Shown here one piece after another: positions 43,876 through 53,223 of a DNA stretch of 64,000 bases. The translations under genes and the position numbers were made by a program. Origin of the DNA: Pirellula sp. (GTDB lineage: Bacteria > Planctomycetota > Planctomycetia > Pirellulales > Pirellulaceae); the NCBI GenBank assembly GCA_021300015.1, contig JAJTFB010000002.1, forward strand, positions 1 through 64,000. The letters are read 5' to 3'. Every line of letters starts with the position of its first letter. Positions within the stretch are counted from its first letter, which is position 1. The notes beneath the pieces were generated by a model, which was given only the letters and a program-made list of their open reading frames with translations, did no database searches and was not told where the DNA came from.

Positions 43876-45270
43876 ATGGAAATCGTTCATCACGGCGGGT
43901 ACTTGGGTGTTACCGGTTCGTGCCATCAGCTTCATTTGAATAACTCGCGTTCGATCCTGATCGATTGTGGTTCCTTTCAGGGAGCCGATGCGAAGCGTAG
44001 GAGTTCTCCGCAGATCGATTTTTCACTCGATGGGATCGATGCGTTGTTGCTCACGCATGTGCACATCGACCACATTGGACGGGTTCCTTATTTGATCGAA
44101 GCCGGGTTCCACCGTCCGATCTACTGCACGCCTCCGACTGCCAAATTCCTGCCGGTGATGCTCGAGGATGCGATTCGGCTCGGGATGACTCGCAACAAAA
44201 AGGTGGTGGGGAGTTTGCTCAAGTCGATCACCGATTTGATCCAACCGGTCTCCTACGGGAAATGGCAAAGCTTGCCTGGCAATGCCGAATTTCGTTTTTC
44301 GACCGCAGGCCATATTCTCGGCGCTGCGGTGATCGAGGTCCGCAACAAGGACATGTGGATCTGTTTTAGCGGAGACATCGGCTCGCGGTGCACGCCTATC
44401 CTCAAGCCTCCTGTCTCTCCGGAGCGAGCCGATATCCTCGTTCTCGAGAGCACCTACGGAGACAGGATCCATGAGGGCCGCGAGACGCGAATGGAGCGGC
44501 TCGAGGCGATCTTGCTCGAGACGCTCGAGAATCGTGGCGTGACCTTGATCCCCGCTTTTAGCCTTGGACGGACCCAGGAACTTCTTTTTGAATTGAATCA
44601 AATCATCGAAGGGATCGGCAAGAAGCACGGAAGCTCCACTCTGGATGCCTATGACATCATCGTCGACTCCCCATTGGCGATCAAGCTGACCGATATCTAT
44701 GAGCAAATGGAGCCTTATTGGAGCCAGGAGGCCCGAGAGGTGCTCACCGTCGACAGCCAACCTTTTGTTTTCAACAACCTCATCGAGATCGACCGGGCCG
44801 GAGAGTCCAGAGGGAATCTTGAGTACCTCAAGCGTTCTGGGAAACCTGCGATCGTCATCGCAGGTAGTGGAATGTGCGCCGGGGGGCGGATCATGGAGTA
44901 TCTCAAGGCCTTTCTTCATCGCCCCAATACCGACATCGTTTTTGTCGGGTACCAAGCGACTGGAACGACGGGCCGAGCGATCCAGGACTGCGAATTGGGC
45001 AAGTGCTCGGTCCGTATCGACCATAAGGAATACCCAGTTCGAGCCAAAACGCATACCCTAAGCGGATACTCCGCCCACGCCGACCAATTGGACCTGATCC
45101 AGTTCGTCCAAGGCATCGCGACTCCCCCGAAAGAGATTCGACTGGTCCATGGCGAGGAGCATGCCAAGGAGGCCTTTCAGAAGAAGCTACAAGAACTCGG
45201 CTACAACGCGACCTATTTCAAGAACGAAAATGCCGATGGCCCCATCCGCGAAACCCAAGACAGGGAATAG
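43876..45270 (+). CDS. Beta-CASP metallo-beta-lactamase ribonuclease (CPSF73-like)
   Basis: A 464-residue MBL-fold RNA-processing exonuclease homologue. The zinc motif is 'LTHVHIDHIGRVP' (H-x-H-x-D-H); 'STAGHILGAAVIEV' holds the next His, 'CFSGDIGSRCTPIL' an Asp, and 'LVLESTYGDRIHEG' leads into the beta-CASP insert, which ends with 'GSGMCAGGRIMEYLK'. 'GYSAHADQLDLIQFV' is the last conserved His region. Such proteins cut or trim RNA in the cytoplasm and are common in archaea and some bacteria. The ATG has AGGAG about nine bases upstream. UvrA begins 11 bases after its stop, so a shared transcript with DNA repair genes is likely. Confidence 0.88.
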   Translation: MEIVHHGGYLGVTGSCHQLHLNNSRSILIDCGSFQGADAKRRSSPQIDFSLDGIDALLLTHVHIDHIGRVPYLIEAGFHRPIYCTPPTAKFLPVMLEDAIRLGMTRNKKVVGSLLKSITDLIQPVSYGKWQSLPGNAEFRFSTAGHILGAAVIEVRNKDMWICFSGDIGSRCTPILKPPVSPERADILVLESTYGDRIHEGRETRMERLEAILLETLENRGVTLIPAFSLGRTQELLFELNQIIEGIGKKHGSSTLDAYDIIVDSPLAIKLTDIYEQMEPYWSQEAREVLTVDSQPFVFNNLIEIDRAGESRGNLEYLKRSGKPAIVIAGSGMCAGGRIMEYLKAFLHRPNTDIVFVGYQATGTTGRAIQDCELGKCSVRIDHKEYPVRAKTHTLSGYSAHADQLDLIQFVQGIATPPKEIRLVHGEEHAKEAFQKKLQELGYNATYFKNENADGPIRETQDRE

Positions 45271-45280
45271 CCTTCCGACG

Positions 45281-47743
45281 ATGCAGATTCGCGGTGCGGC
45301 GACCCACAACCTACGCCACATCGACATCGATCTGCCTCGCGGCCAGTTGATCGTTCTGACGGGGGTAAGCGGCAGCGGCAAAAGCTCATTGGCTTTCGAC
45401 ACCCTCTTTGCCGAGAGTCAGCGTCAGTACCTCCAGAGCCTATCGAGTTACACGCGTCAATTCCTCGACCAATTGGAGCGACCCAAACTCGACTCGGTCC
45501 GGGGTCTGCAACCGTGCTTGAGCATCGACCAATCGCAGGGTGTTCAAAGCCCTCGGAGTACCGTCGGTACGATCACCGAAATCTACGACTACTTCAGACT
45601 CCTGATGGCTCGCGTTGCGATACCCTCTTGCTACCAGTGCAACGAGCCAATTCTGCGGCAGTCCTCCGAGGCGATCGTCGGGGCGGTCATGCAATCGGTC
45701 CGGGGTACCAAGCTGACGATCATGGCCCCGATGGTCCTGGACCGAAAAGGGGCTCATGCGGAGGTCTTCAGCAAAATCGAGAAGGCTGGTCTGCTCAAGG
45801 TCCGGGTCGATGGAGAGCTTTTTGAGCTCGATGAAGTACCTAAATTGGCGATCCGCAAAGAGCACACCATCGAAGCGGTCGTCGATCGCATCGTGGTCAG
45901 GGAAGATAGCCAAGAACGGATCGAAAAGGCAATTCTGAGTGCATTGCAATTGACCTCGGGACTTGTCCGTACCTTGGCCGACGACCAAGAGCATCTCTAC
46001 TCGACCCGATTCGCTTGCGTGCGATGCTCGATCAGTTTGCCGGAGATCGAACCGAGAACTTTCAGTTTCAACAGCGCCTACGGGGCATGCCCCAAATGCG
46101 AGGGCTACGGAGCGATCGGGGAGTCCAAGGAGATTCGATGCCCGACATGCCAAGGCACCCGACTCAAGCGCGAGTCGCTGGCAATCCGCTTGGAAAATCT
46201 TTCGATCGCCGAAATCACCACCAAGACCATCGAAGAGCTCCGAGTCTGGCTAAGTGACTTGCGTTGGGATCCAGAGCGGCAAAAGATCGCCCAGCCGATC
46301 CTTCAGGAAATCCTCCCCCGCTTGGCCTATCTCGATCAGGTCGGTCTGGGATATCTCTCGCTAGATCGTCCGGGTCAGACCCTCAGCGGTGGCGAATTGC
46401 AACGAGTCCGCTTGGCAACCAGCGTGGGAACTGGACTCACGGGCGTATGCTATGTCTTGGATGAACCCTCGATCGGCCTGCACGCCCGGGATACCGAGCG
46501 ACTCCTAGGGATCCTCCGTTCCCTCCAATCCAAGGGCAACAGCATCGTCGTTGTCGAGCATGACGAATCGATGATGCGGGCCGCCGATCTGGTCGTCGAC
46601 ATGGGGCCCGGTGCTGGGACCTTGGGCGGATCGGTCGTGGCCCAAGGATCCTTGGAAGAGATTCTCGACGCCCCCGGATCGCTCACCGGCAAGTACTTAT
46701 CGCCGGGCTACAAGATGCGAGCCGCCGAGCTCAGATCGGTCGAGAAAAAGCATCCCATGCTCCGGATCGAAGGGGTCTGCAAAAACAATCTTCAGGACGT
46801 CAGTGCCGAATTTCCTATCGGTCGATTGATCGCGATCAGCGGAGTCAGCGGCAGTGGGAAAAGCACCTTGATTCACGATACGTTGGTCCCAGCGGTCATG
46901 GGCTGGTTGACCGATTCGAAGAAGTCCGGAGAGCATTGGCGAGGGCTCTACGGGGTCGATGTGATCGAACGGCTCTTGGAGATCGATCAATCCCCGATCG
47001 GACGCACGCCCCGGAGCACACCTGCGACGTATTGCGGGTTGTGGGATTCGGTGCGCAAAGTGTTTGCGGCCAGCCGCGATGCGAAAATCCGAGGCTACCA
47101 AGCCAATCGGTTCAGCTTCAATGCCGGGGACGGACGCTGCGATACCTGCGCAGGGGCTGGGCGGGTTAAGCTCGAGATGAGCTTTCTCGAGCAGGTCGAT
47201 GTGCCTTGTGCGGCCTGCAACGCCAAGCGATTCAATCGCTCCACGCTGTCGGTCCGATACAAGGACAAAAACATCGCAGAGGTCTTGGACATGCCCATCG
47301 ATCAAGCCGCAGAGTTTTTTCAGAATGTTCCGGATCTTCAAAATGTCCTCGAGTGTCTCCAATCGGTCGGACTTGGGTACCTGACCCTCGGACAACGTTC
47401 GACCACCCTCAGCGGAGGTGAAGCTCAGCGAATCAAGCTGGCGACCGAACTGCAAAAAAAGACCACCGGCAAGACGTTGTATGTGCTGGATGAACCGACG
47501 ACGGGGCTTCATCTAGCGGATATCGAACGTGTCGTTAAGCTCCTGCTTGGGCTGGTAGAAAAAGGGAACACTGTGATTGTTGTCGAACACCAACTGGATT
47601 TGATATCTTGCTGCGACTGGATCCTCGATTTAGGTCCCGAGGGTGGAGCCAAGGGTGGTAAGATCGTCGGAGTCGGTACCCCTGAGCAAATCGCCCGGCT
47701 CGCGACCCCCACGGGGGAGGCACTGCGCGGGTTCCTCGGCTAG
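45281..47743 (+). CDS. UvrA-type excision repair ATPase lacking the insertion domain
   Basis: An 820-residue tandem ABC ATPase. Both halves are complete: Walker A 'GVSGSGKSSLAFDTLF' (about 28-43) and '[17 protein letters not shown]' (about 520), signatures 'LSGGELQRVRLATSVG' and 'LSGGEAQRIKLATEL', and both Walker B 'VLDEPSIGLHARD' and 'VLDEPTTGLHLAD'. The first Cys pair 'CYQCNEPI' and the UvrB-binding region with 'VRVDGELFELDEVPKL' are kept. Between 'ACPKCEGYG' (Cys 270) and 'RCPTCQGTRL' (Cys 287) only 14 residues remain, where UvrA normally has the insertion domain of about 110. The C-terminal zinc module 'CDTCAGAGRVKLEMSFLEQV' with 'CAACNAKRFN' is present. I chose ATG 45281, which gives the family start 'MQIRGAATHNL'; Met codons at 45230 and 45236 are alternatives. 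Confidence 0.85.
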   Translation: MQIRGAATHNLRHIDIDLPRGQLIVLTGVSGSGKSSLAFDTLFAESQRQYLQSLSSYTRQFLDQLERPKLDSVRGLQPCLSIDQSQGVQSPRSTVGTITEIYDYFRLLMARVAIPSCYQCNEPILRQSSEAIVGAVMQSVRGTKLTIMAPMVLDRKGAHAEVFSKIEKAGLLKVRVDGELFELDEVPKLAIRKEHTIEAVVDRIVVREDSQERIEKAILSALQLTSGLVRTLADDQEHLYSTRFACVRCSISLPEIEPRTFSFNSAYGACPKCEGYGAIGESKEIRCPTCQGTRLKRESLAIRLENLSIAEITTKTIEELRVWLSDLRWDPERQKIAQPILQEILPRLAYLDQVGLGYLSLDRPGQTLSGGELQRVRLATSVGTGLTGVCYVLDEPSIGLHARDTERLLGILRSLQSKGNSIVVVEHDESMMRAADLVVDMGPGAGTLGGSVVAQGSLEEILDAPGSLTGKYLSPGYKMRAAELRSVEKKHPMLRIEGVCKNNLQDVSAEFPIGRLIAISGVSGSGKSTLIHDTLVPAVMGWLTDSKKSGEHWRGLYGVDVIERLLEIDQSPIGRTPRSTPATYCGLWDSVRKVFAASRDAKIRGYQANRFSFNAGDGRCDTCAGAGRVKLEMSFLEQVDVPCAACNAKRFNRSTLSVRYKDKNIAEVLDMPIDQAAEFFQNVPDLQNVLECLQSVGLGYLTLGQRSTTLSGGEAQRIKLATELQKKTTGKTLYVLDEPTTGLHLADIERVVKLLLGLVEKGNTVIVVEHQLDLISCCDWILDLGPEGGAKGGKIVGVGTPEQIARLATPTGEALRGFLG

Positions 47744-47756
47744 CTAGGAGACTTCG

Positions 47757-48542
47757 ATGTCGTTGGAAAAGACCGATGGGGTAGTTCTCAAGACCGTCGA
47801 GTGGAGCGAGACGAGCCTGATCGTGACGCTCTTTACCAAGGACTTCGGGAAGATTTCGGCGATTGCCAAGGGTGCTCGTCGGTTGAAAAGCCCCTTTGAA
47901 TCTGCTCTTGACCTTCTGTCCCTTTCCTCCGTAGTGTTCTTGAAGAAGTCGGGAGAGTCCCTGGACTTGTTGACCGAAGCGAAATTGCAGCGGCGGTTTC
48001 GTTCGGCCCAAGTGGGACTTTTACCCCTTTACTGCGGATACTATGCGGGTGAGGTGATCAATGCGCTTACCGAGAACCACGAGCCTATAGCGGGCTTGAT
48101 GGAATCGCTGTGCTTGACACTTCAGGAGCTTGATCGCCAAGCAAATCCTGCATGGACCATCCTTGATTTTGAACTCCAGACAATCCAACGTCTCGGGCAT
48201 ATGCCGAGTTGGAGATGGTGTGTGGCATGCGGAGAAGAGATCGAAACCGATCGGCAATCGATTGCCTTCAGTCCCCCCGGCGGGGGAGTGCTGTGCCCAA
48301 ATTGCACACCGACTCAGCGCGGTTATTTGCGTATAGACCCACAGACGTTGCAGATTCTCGAATCGCGAGCGGCGCAACTAAGTCGATCGGATTTAGCGAT
48401 GGTGCTTTGCGAGCCAAGTGCACCTGCGATCTTGGCTCCGAAGGTCCGAGCCGAGCTAAGGCTCGTCATGGAGCAAGTCATGATGAATCTCTCGGAACGG
48501 CGATTGCGAATGCTCGATTTCCTAGGGGACCTCAAGCGTTAA
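47757..48542 (+). CDS. recO: DNA repair protein RecO
   Basis: A 261-residue RecO. The N-terminal OB fold starts 'DGVVLKTVEWSETSLIVTLFTKDFGKISAIAKGARR', typical of the family. The helical domain follows, with a zinc finger 'CVACGEEIE' and 'VLCPNCTPTQRG' near residues 155-190. RecO anneals SSB-coated single strands and, with RecR, loads RecA in the RecF pathway. It begins 13 bases after the UvrA-like gene, so two repair genes share a transcript. The 3' end overlaps the next gene by about 40 bases if the latter begins at 48503. Confidence 0.9.
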   Translation: MSLEKTDGVVLKTVEWSETSLIVTLFTKDFGKISAIAKGARRLKSPFESALDLLSLSSVVFLKKSGESLDLLTEAKLQRRFRSAQVGLLPLYCGYYAGEVINALTENHEPIAGLMESLCLTLQELDRQANPAWTILDFELQTIQRLGHMPSWRWCVACGEEIETDRQSIAFSPPGGGVLCPNCTPTQRGYLRIDPQTLQILESRAAQLSRSDLAMVLCEPSAPAILAPKVRAELRLVMEQVMMNLSERRLRMLDFLGDLKR

Positions 48543-49861
48543 CTCACCTTGCCTTCCTGGTCCTAATCGTCCTGACCTCGCCGGGTTGCAAAATTTTCAG
48601 CCCATGGCAAGAAGACGAATATTCGCGGGCCAAGAACGCTATCGAAGGATATGAGGACAAGGAGGGGAATTGGATTCGTCCCGAGGGCTCCCGAGCCGAC
48701 AAGGCGATGAATTCCGATGTCCCCAAGATTCTGCGTAAAATCCCTGGATTGGGCGAGCGCAGAGTCGACAAAGAGCTCGCTCGCGCCAAGCTCCAGGAAG
48801 CCAACGGTTACTACCAAGCCGGTACGAATGCCCAGGGCCAGGAGCGCAAGGAGCTGTTGAGGAAAGCCGCTGCGAGCTACATCGAAGCGGGAAAAAATTG
48901 GGCCAGCAGTTCCCTGGAACAAGATGCTCACTATATGGCTGCCGAATCCTATTTCTTTGCGGAGGATTATCCCAAAGCGGAAGACTACTACGTCAAGTTG
49001 ATCAAGGAGTACCCGCGCACGCGGTACCAGGATCGCGTCGACCAGCGGCGCATGGAGATCGGGAACTATTGGCTTCAATTCCCTGACAAATTCTACAATG
49101 TCAATTGGACCGATAAGACGCGGCCTTGGAACGACACGCAAAACCACGGTAAACGGGTTCTGGAAAAAATGCTGCTCGATAGCCCCACCGGACGCTTGGC
49201 CGATGATGCGACCATGGACATCGCCAATACGGAGTTCAAGCGGGAGAACTGGACCGAAGCCCTCGATCGCTATCGCGACTTGATCTCGGTCTACACCGAT
49301 AGCCCCCACCAATTCGATGCGCACTTCCTGGGCGCAAAGTCCGCCTTGCTGGCCTATCAAGGCCCCCAATACTCCTCGGAGCCTTTGGAGCAAGCCGATA
49401 AACTGCTCAAGCAAATGGTCCGTCAGTTTCAAAAGCAATCCAGCGAGCGGAAAGAGCCCATCGCCGAAATGCTTGCCGAGGTCCAGTACCGTCAAGCCGA
49501 GCGGCTCTACGAAGAAGCCACGTATCGAAAAAATAAGCAAGAGTATGCAGCGGCGATCGTCTACTGCGATCGGATCTTGGACAATTACCCGGATACTCCC
49601 TACGCCCAAATGGCTCAGGAAATCATCGATAACGCCGAGGGCAAGCCATCGGTCCCTACCCCTTACATGCACTGGATGACTTACGTTTTCCCGACGCGGG
49701 ATAAGGTCACACCGTTGCTCAAACCCACCGAAGAGGAAGCTGCCGAGCGGCAGTCTTTGATCACACGGAACCGACCTAAGGTACCGTCGAATCCCCTTGA
49801 TCCGATGTCGGGGGATTCCCAGGTCCGAACCGCCGGCAGCGTAGAACCCGTCAAGCGGTGA
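48503..49861 (+). CDS. TPR lipoprotein, BamD-like
   Basis: About 450 residues. A hydrophobic stretch 'LAFLVLIVLTSPGC' ends in a lipobox, so the mature protein is a lipoprotein starting with Cys-Lys-Ile-Phe. Then come tetratricopeptide-like repeats: 'DAHYMAAESYFFAEDYPKAE' followed by 'YYVKLIKEYPRTRYQD', 'DATMDIANTEFKRENWTEAL' and 'YRDLISVYTDSPHQFDAHF', and 'DRILDNYPDTPYAQMAQE' near the end, as in BamD/YfiO of the outer-membrane assembly machine. The start is unresolved. No ATG, GTG or TTG lies in frame within about 95 bases before the lipobox region; the next in-frame TTG (near 48405) lies far inside recO. ATT 48503 fits best for a signal peptide. The stop overlaps the next start (TGATG). Confidence 0.75.
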   Translation: MANARFPRGPQALTHLAFLVLIVLTSPGCKIFSPWQEDEYSRAKNAIEGYEDKEGNWIRPEGSRADKAMNSDVPKILRKIPGLGERRVDKELARAKLQEANGYYQAGTNAQGQERKELLRKAAASYIEAGKNWASSSLEQDAHYMAAESYFFAEDYPKAEDYYVKLIKEYPRTRYQDRVDQRRMEIGNYWLQFPDKFYNVNWTDKTRPWNDTQNHGKRVLEKMLLDSPTGRLADDATMDIANTEFKRENWTEALDRYRDLISVYTDSPHQFDAHFLGAKSALLAYQGPQYSSEPLEQADKLLKQMVRQFQKQSSERKEPIAEMLAEVQYRQAERLYEEATYRKNKQEYAAAIVYCDRILDNYPDTPYAQMAQEIIDNAEGKPSVPTPYMHWMTYVFPTRDKVTPLLKPTEEEAAERQSLITRNRPKVPSNPLDPMSGDSQVRTAGSVEPVKR

Positions 49862-50394
49862 TGCCCATGGCTGAGAGAATCCAATCCCTGCTGATCGCTC
49901 TGACGATGGTCTTGTCCACCGGTTGTTTTGGATACCGGATCGGGACTCGCAATGTGTACCGAACCGATGTGCGGACGATCAATGTACCGATTGTAAGGAG
50001 CGATAGCTTCCGACCCGAGTTGGGGGTGCAATTGACCGAGGCGGTCCAGAAGGAAATCGAGCGCCGTACTCCTTATAAACTCGCAGACAACTCCGTGGCC
50101 GATTCGACCCTTTCGATCCGATTGACCAGCGACTCCAAGAGAGTCATCGCCGAGACCAACACCGACGATCCTAGACTCTTGGAAACTGTGGTGGCTGTGG
50201 AACTGAATTGGACCGACCGGCGGGGTATGAACCTCGTCACGACAAGGTTTCTCCCGCCGGGTGAAATCACCCATTATTTCGCGGAGCGAACTGACTTTGT
50301 TCCCGAAGCTGGCCAGTCGATCTCCACGGCTTTCCAACGCAACGCAGAGCGATTGGCCAACCACATTGTCGATCAGATGGAATCGCGTTGGTAA
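49861..50394 (+). CDS. lptE: LPS-assembly lipoprotein LptE-like
   Basis: A 177-residue lipoprotein with signal peptide and lipobox 'LSTGC' (Cys near residue 21). The mature part matches LptE: 'GYRIGTRNVYRTDVRTINVPIV' opens, 'GVQLTEAVQKEIERRTPYKL' is the conserved helix, and 'STLSIRLTS' follows. LptE plugs the LptD barrel that puts lipopolysaccharide into the outer membrane, so this bacterium probably has a true outer membrane with LPS. The ATG overlaps the stop of the TPR lipoprotein gene (TGATG), a sign of coupled translation; a second ATG lies two codons downstream. LptD is not in the window. Confidence 0.82.
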   Translation: MPMAERIQSLLIALTMVLSTGCFGYRIGTRNVYRTDVRTINVPIVRSDSFRPELGVQLTEAVQKEIERRTPYKLADNSVADSTLSIRLTSDSKRVIAETNTDDPRLLETVVAVELNWTDRRGMNLVTTRFLPPGEITHYFAERTDFVPEAGQSISTAFQRNAERLANHIVDQMESRW

Positions 50395-50415
50395 TCCAAC
50401 CTATCGAGCACTCGA

Positions 50416-50982
50416 ATGATCCTAAGCCGCATCTTGGTTTTCAGCCTTCTTGCAACCCTTGGAACAGGCCTCGATCTGGTTACCAAGGATCGGGTTTTTG
50501 CCTGGAAGGGATTGCCAGGAGAGCAACCCCCTGCCTGGTGGATTGAGAACTATTTTGGAATCGAAACGGCGGTCAATCAAGGAGCGGTCTTTGGGCTTGG
50601 CCAAGGCTACGGTTGGCTTTTTGCGATCGTCTCGGTCGCCGCGATCATTGGGCTCGTCTCGTGGCTATTTCTCTACCGCGCATGCCATTCGCTCTGGCTG
50701 ACAGTCACCCTGGGGCTCGTCACGGGTGGGATTTTGGGGAATCTCTACGACCGACTCAATCTGCATGGCTTGCCCGTGCCGTTTGCAGGTGGAGTTCGAG
50801 ACTGGATTCTCCTGCGTTACGGCCAGTACACATGGCCGAACTTCAACATCGCTGACAGTCTCTTGGTCGCCGGGGCGATCATGCTCGCTATCTATTCGTT
50901 GTTCCTGGCTGATAGCCCGGGCCAAACAGCAGGCCCTGGTGGATCGACAGGCCCTGCGTCGGGAGCCTCGGAGGGAGCCTAA
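50416..50982 (+). CDS. lspA: Lipoprotein signal peptidase (signal peptidase II)
   Basis: A 188-residue membrane protease with four spans. Conserved blocks are 'DLVTKDRVF' (first span end), 'NQGAVFGLG', 'GGILGNLYDRL' with the first catalytic Asp and 'FNIADSLLVAGAI' with the second. It cleaves prolipoproteins after diacylglyceryl transfer to the lipobox Cys. Its neighbours upstream encode two lipoproteins, which are natural substrates. The protein ends in a Gly/Pro/Ser-rich tail from short repeats. The stop TAA overlaps the stop of the convergent gene at 50979 by three bases. ATG 50416 lies 21 bases after lptE, completing a string of tightly packed genes from 43.9 kb. Confidence 0.92.
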   Translation: MILSRILVFSLLATLGTGLDLVTKDRVFAWKGLPGEQPPAWWIENYFGIETAVNQGAVFGLGQGYGWLFAIVSVAAIIGLVSWLFLYRACHSLWLTVTLGLVTGGILGNLYDRLNLHGLPVPFAGGVRDWILLRYGQYTWPNFNIADSLLVAGAIMLAIYSLFLADSPGQTAGPGGSTGPASGASEGA

Positions 50983-51428
50983 GGGGTCTCCAAGAGAATC
51001 CGCACTTGTTTGCGAAGGTCTTTGGCCATCGAGGCGAGCTGCTCGGATTGAGCTTGAGCCTGTGGATCTTGGAGTTCAAGTTCGCTTGCTTGGTCATCGA
51101 GCAACCTAGCCGATTTGAGCATCCATTCGGCGGCTCGGTTCTTTTTGGAGACTTTCGATCCTCCGTTTTTTTTGAGCGATGAGGATGCTTTCGAGGAACC
51201 TGCCGATGGACTGTCGGCGGAATCTGGGTCCAAGCGAGGTAGCTTGCCCATCCTCTCTTGGATCGATTGGAAAAGTGGGTCCTTGGGATCGATCCTGCGA
51301 ATTTCCTGACTCTCAGGAATCGGCAGGGTGGGTGGCTCTGGCGGTTGTCCGTTGACCGACCAGAGAAGATGGGAGCATACCATTATTGACGTTAAGCTTA
51401 CGGCCCAAGCGACCATGGCGCGATGCAT
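50979..51428 (-). CDS. Small exported protein with charged helical tail
   Basis: A 149-residue protein of unknown function. The N-terminus has a signal peptide or anchor ('MVAWAVSLTSIMVCSHLLW', residues 5-23), then a Pro- and Glu-rich stretch, a Ser/Lys-rich linker, and a helical C-terminus rich in Gln, Leu and Glu ('DDQASELELQDPQAQAQSEQ'). It has no Cys beyond the signal region. It lies 46 bases before the polX gene end, on the same strand, downstream of it. Composition resembles periplasmic coiled-coil proteins, but no family is apparent. Confidence 0.7.
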   Translation of the reverse strand: MHRAMVAWAVSLTSIMVCSHLLWSVNGQPPEPPTLPIPESQEIRRIDPKDPLFQSIQERMGKLPRLDPDSADSPSAGSSKASSSLKKNGGSKVSKKNRAAEWMLKSARLLDDQASELELQDPQAQAQSEQLASMAKDLRKQVRILLETP

Positions 51429-51474
51429 TTGAGAATTCCTAACTCCGGTTTTTGGGTGCTACGGATATGGGGGG

Positions 51475-53223
51475 CTATTTGTGTTTTTCGAGCCAGGCGG
51501 CAAGTTGCTTGGCTGGCTTGGTGTTCAAAACTTGGTTTTTCATGATACCGGCTCTTCGAGCGACCCCGACGCCGTATTTCATCAGGTCGAGGTTTCCGAT
51601 GGCGTGAGCGTCGGTATTGATCACGATCATGACCCCGGCTTGGGCTGCGGCTGCGGCCTGGAGATCGTTGAGATCCAGCCGGGCGGGATTGGCGTTGATT
51701 TCCAAGCATTTGCCGTGTTCTTCGGCAGCTTGGATGACGGCGGTAAGGTCGAACTCGTAGGCCGGTCTGCGGGAGATCAGCCGACCTGAGGGATGGGAGA
51801 TCGAGTGCACACTTCGATGGGCGATCGCGCCGATGATTCGGTCGGTGATCTCTTGCCTGGACTGTTTGAACCCGAAATGGACGCTTGCAGTCACCCAGTC
51901 GGCTTTCGCTAAGGATTCGTCGGAGAGGTCGAGCGAGCCGTCTTCGAGGATATCGCATTCGATTCCCTTGAGGAGCATCAATCGACCTTCGAGTTCGGGT
52001 TTGATCCGATCGATGTACGCCCATTGCTCTTGAACTTGTTGGTCATTGAGTCCCCGAGCGATACTGACCCGTTTGGAGTGGTCGGTAATGGCGATGTATT
52101 CGAGTCCCCGTTCGATAGCAGCGTTGGCCATCGCATCGAGCGTATCGCTACCGTCGGTCGCGTCGGTGTGCATATGCAAATCGCCTCGGATATCTGAGAG
52201 TTGGATCAAGTGCGAGAGTCGATGTTCAAGATCTTTGTGGAACTCATAGCGATTTTCGCGAAGCTCGGGTGGGACCCAGGGCAACCCGATGGCACGGTAG
52301 AGGCTTTCTTCGTCCTTGCCTGCGATTGCAACCGAGGGTTCGGTTTCGCGAAACACGCCGTATTCGCTAATTTTCAGGCCTAAGGATTTCGCGAGTGATC
52401 GCACATGAACATTGTGCTCTTTGCTGCCGGTGAAGTATTGCAGAGCTGCACCCCAGCAGGATTCCTCGACGACGCGCAGGTCCACCTGGAAAGCTCCGGC
52501 GATGCGAACGCTCATTTTCGTGTCGCCTCGGGCGAGGACTTCAGCGATGCCTGGGAATTCGGCGAAGCGATCCATGACTTCGGAGGGGGATTGGCTAACG
52601 ACGAGGATATCCAAATCGCCAACGGTCTCTTTGCTGCGTCGGTAGCTTCCGGCGAAATCGAGTCGCTCGACGGCCTTGCACTGGGAGAAGTGTCCTTTGA
52701 GTCTTTGGGTCAGACGATCCGCATCGTCGATTCCTAAGCGTTGGGCGGCTTGGGCGACGATATCGATGTTTTGCAAAATGCTTTGTTGGGTTTTGGGTCC
52801 GAACCCTTTAAGATCCGCGACGCTACCTTGCAAACAAGCTTGTTTCAAGGAAGCAAGGTCCATCACACCGAGTTCCTGGTGGAGTTTCATGGCTTTCTTG
52901 GCTCCGAGGCCTGGGACTTTCATCACATCGCGGAGCGTAGTTGGAACTTCTTGGCGGATTTTTTCCAAGGCTGGGATCGAACCGGTCTGGATAGCGATTT
53001 TGGATTTCTCGGCGAGCGTCGCGCCGATGCCATCGACCGAGGTGAGATCAAAGCCTTGGGCGATGAGTTCCTCGACGCGTTGAGGGAGTCCTTGGATGGC
53101 CGCAGCGCCGCTGCGATAGGCTCGGATCCGGAAGGCGTTTTCGCCTGAGAGTTCGAGCAAATCCGCCAATTCTTCGAAGAGGGCGGCTAGTTGCTCATTG
53201 GAGAGGTTGGTTTTACTGGTCAT
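51475..53223 (-). CDS. polX: DNA polymerase X with PHP domain (PolX)
   Basis: A 582-residue PolX. Residues about 1-320 are the family X polymerase: helix-hairpin-helix stretches '[19 protein letters not shown]' and '[17 protein letters not shown]', the nucleotidyltransferase motif '[20 protein letters not shown]' (GSY and D-x-D), and '[12 protein letters not shown]'. Residues about 340-582 are a PHP phosphoesterase: '[18 protein letters not shown]', '[10 protein letters not shown]', 'GIECDIL' and 'VINTDAHAI'. Together they form a gap-filling polymerase with 3'-5' exonuclease for base excision repair. I start at ATG 53223, which overlaps the TGA of the glycosyltransferase; an open frame upstream to 53475 overlaps that gene and has no family similarity. 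Confidence 0.92.
   Translation of the reverse strand: MTSKTNLSNEQLAALFEELADLLELSGENAFRIRAYRSGAAAIQGLPQRVEELIAQGFDLTSVDGIGATLAEKSKIAIQTGSIPALEKIRQEVPTTLRDVMKVPGLGAKKAMKLHQELGVMDLASLKQACLQGSVADLKGFGPKTQQSILQNIDIVAQAAQRLGIDDADRLTQRLKGHFSQCKAVERLDFAGSYRRSKETVGDLDILVVSQSPSEVMDRFAEFPGIAEVLARGDTKMSVRIAGAFQVDLRVVEESCWGAALQYFTGSKEHNVHVRSLAKSLGLKISEYGVFRETEPSVAIAGKDEESLYRAIGLPWVPPELRENRYEFHKDLEHRLSHLIQLSDIRGDLHMHTDATDGSDTLDAMANAAIERGLEYIAITDHSKRVSIARGLNDQQVQEQWAYIDRIKPELEGRLMLLKGIECDILEDGSLDLSDESLAKADWVTASVHFGFKQSRQEITDRIIGAIAHRSVHSISHPSGRLISRRPAYEFDLTAVIQAAEEHGKCLEINANPARLDLNDLQAAAAAQAGVMIVINTDAHAIGNLDLMKYGVGVARRAGIMKNQVLNTKPAKQLAAWLEKHK

Noticed and set aside
44023-45054. A minus-strand open frame of 343 codons opposite the beta-CASP gene
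   Set aside because: The plus strand carries all zinc and beta-CASP motifs; the minus frame has no recognisable domain.
48563-49672. A minus-strand open frame of 369 codons opposite the BamD-like gene
   Set aside because: It is a codon-bias shadow; the plus strand has a lipobox and TPR pattern and fits the gene string.
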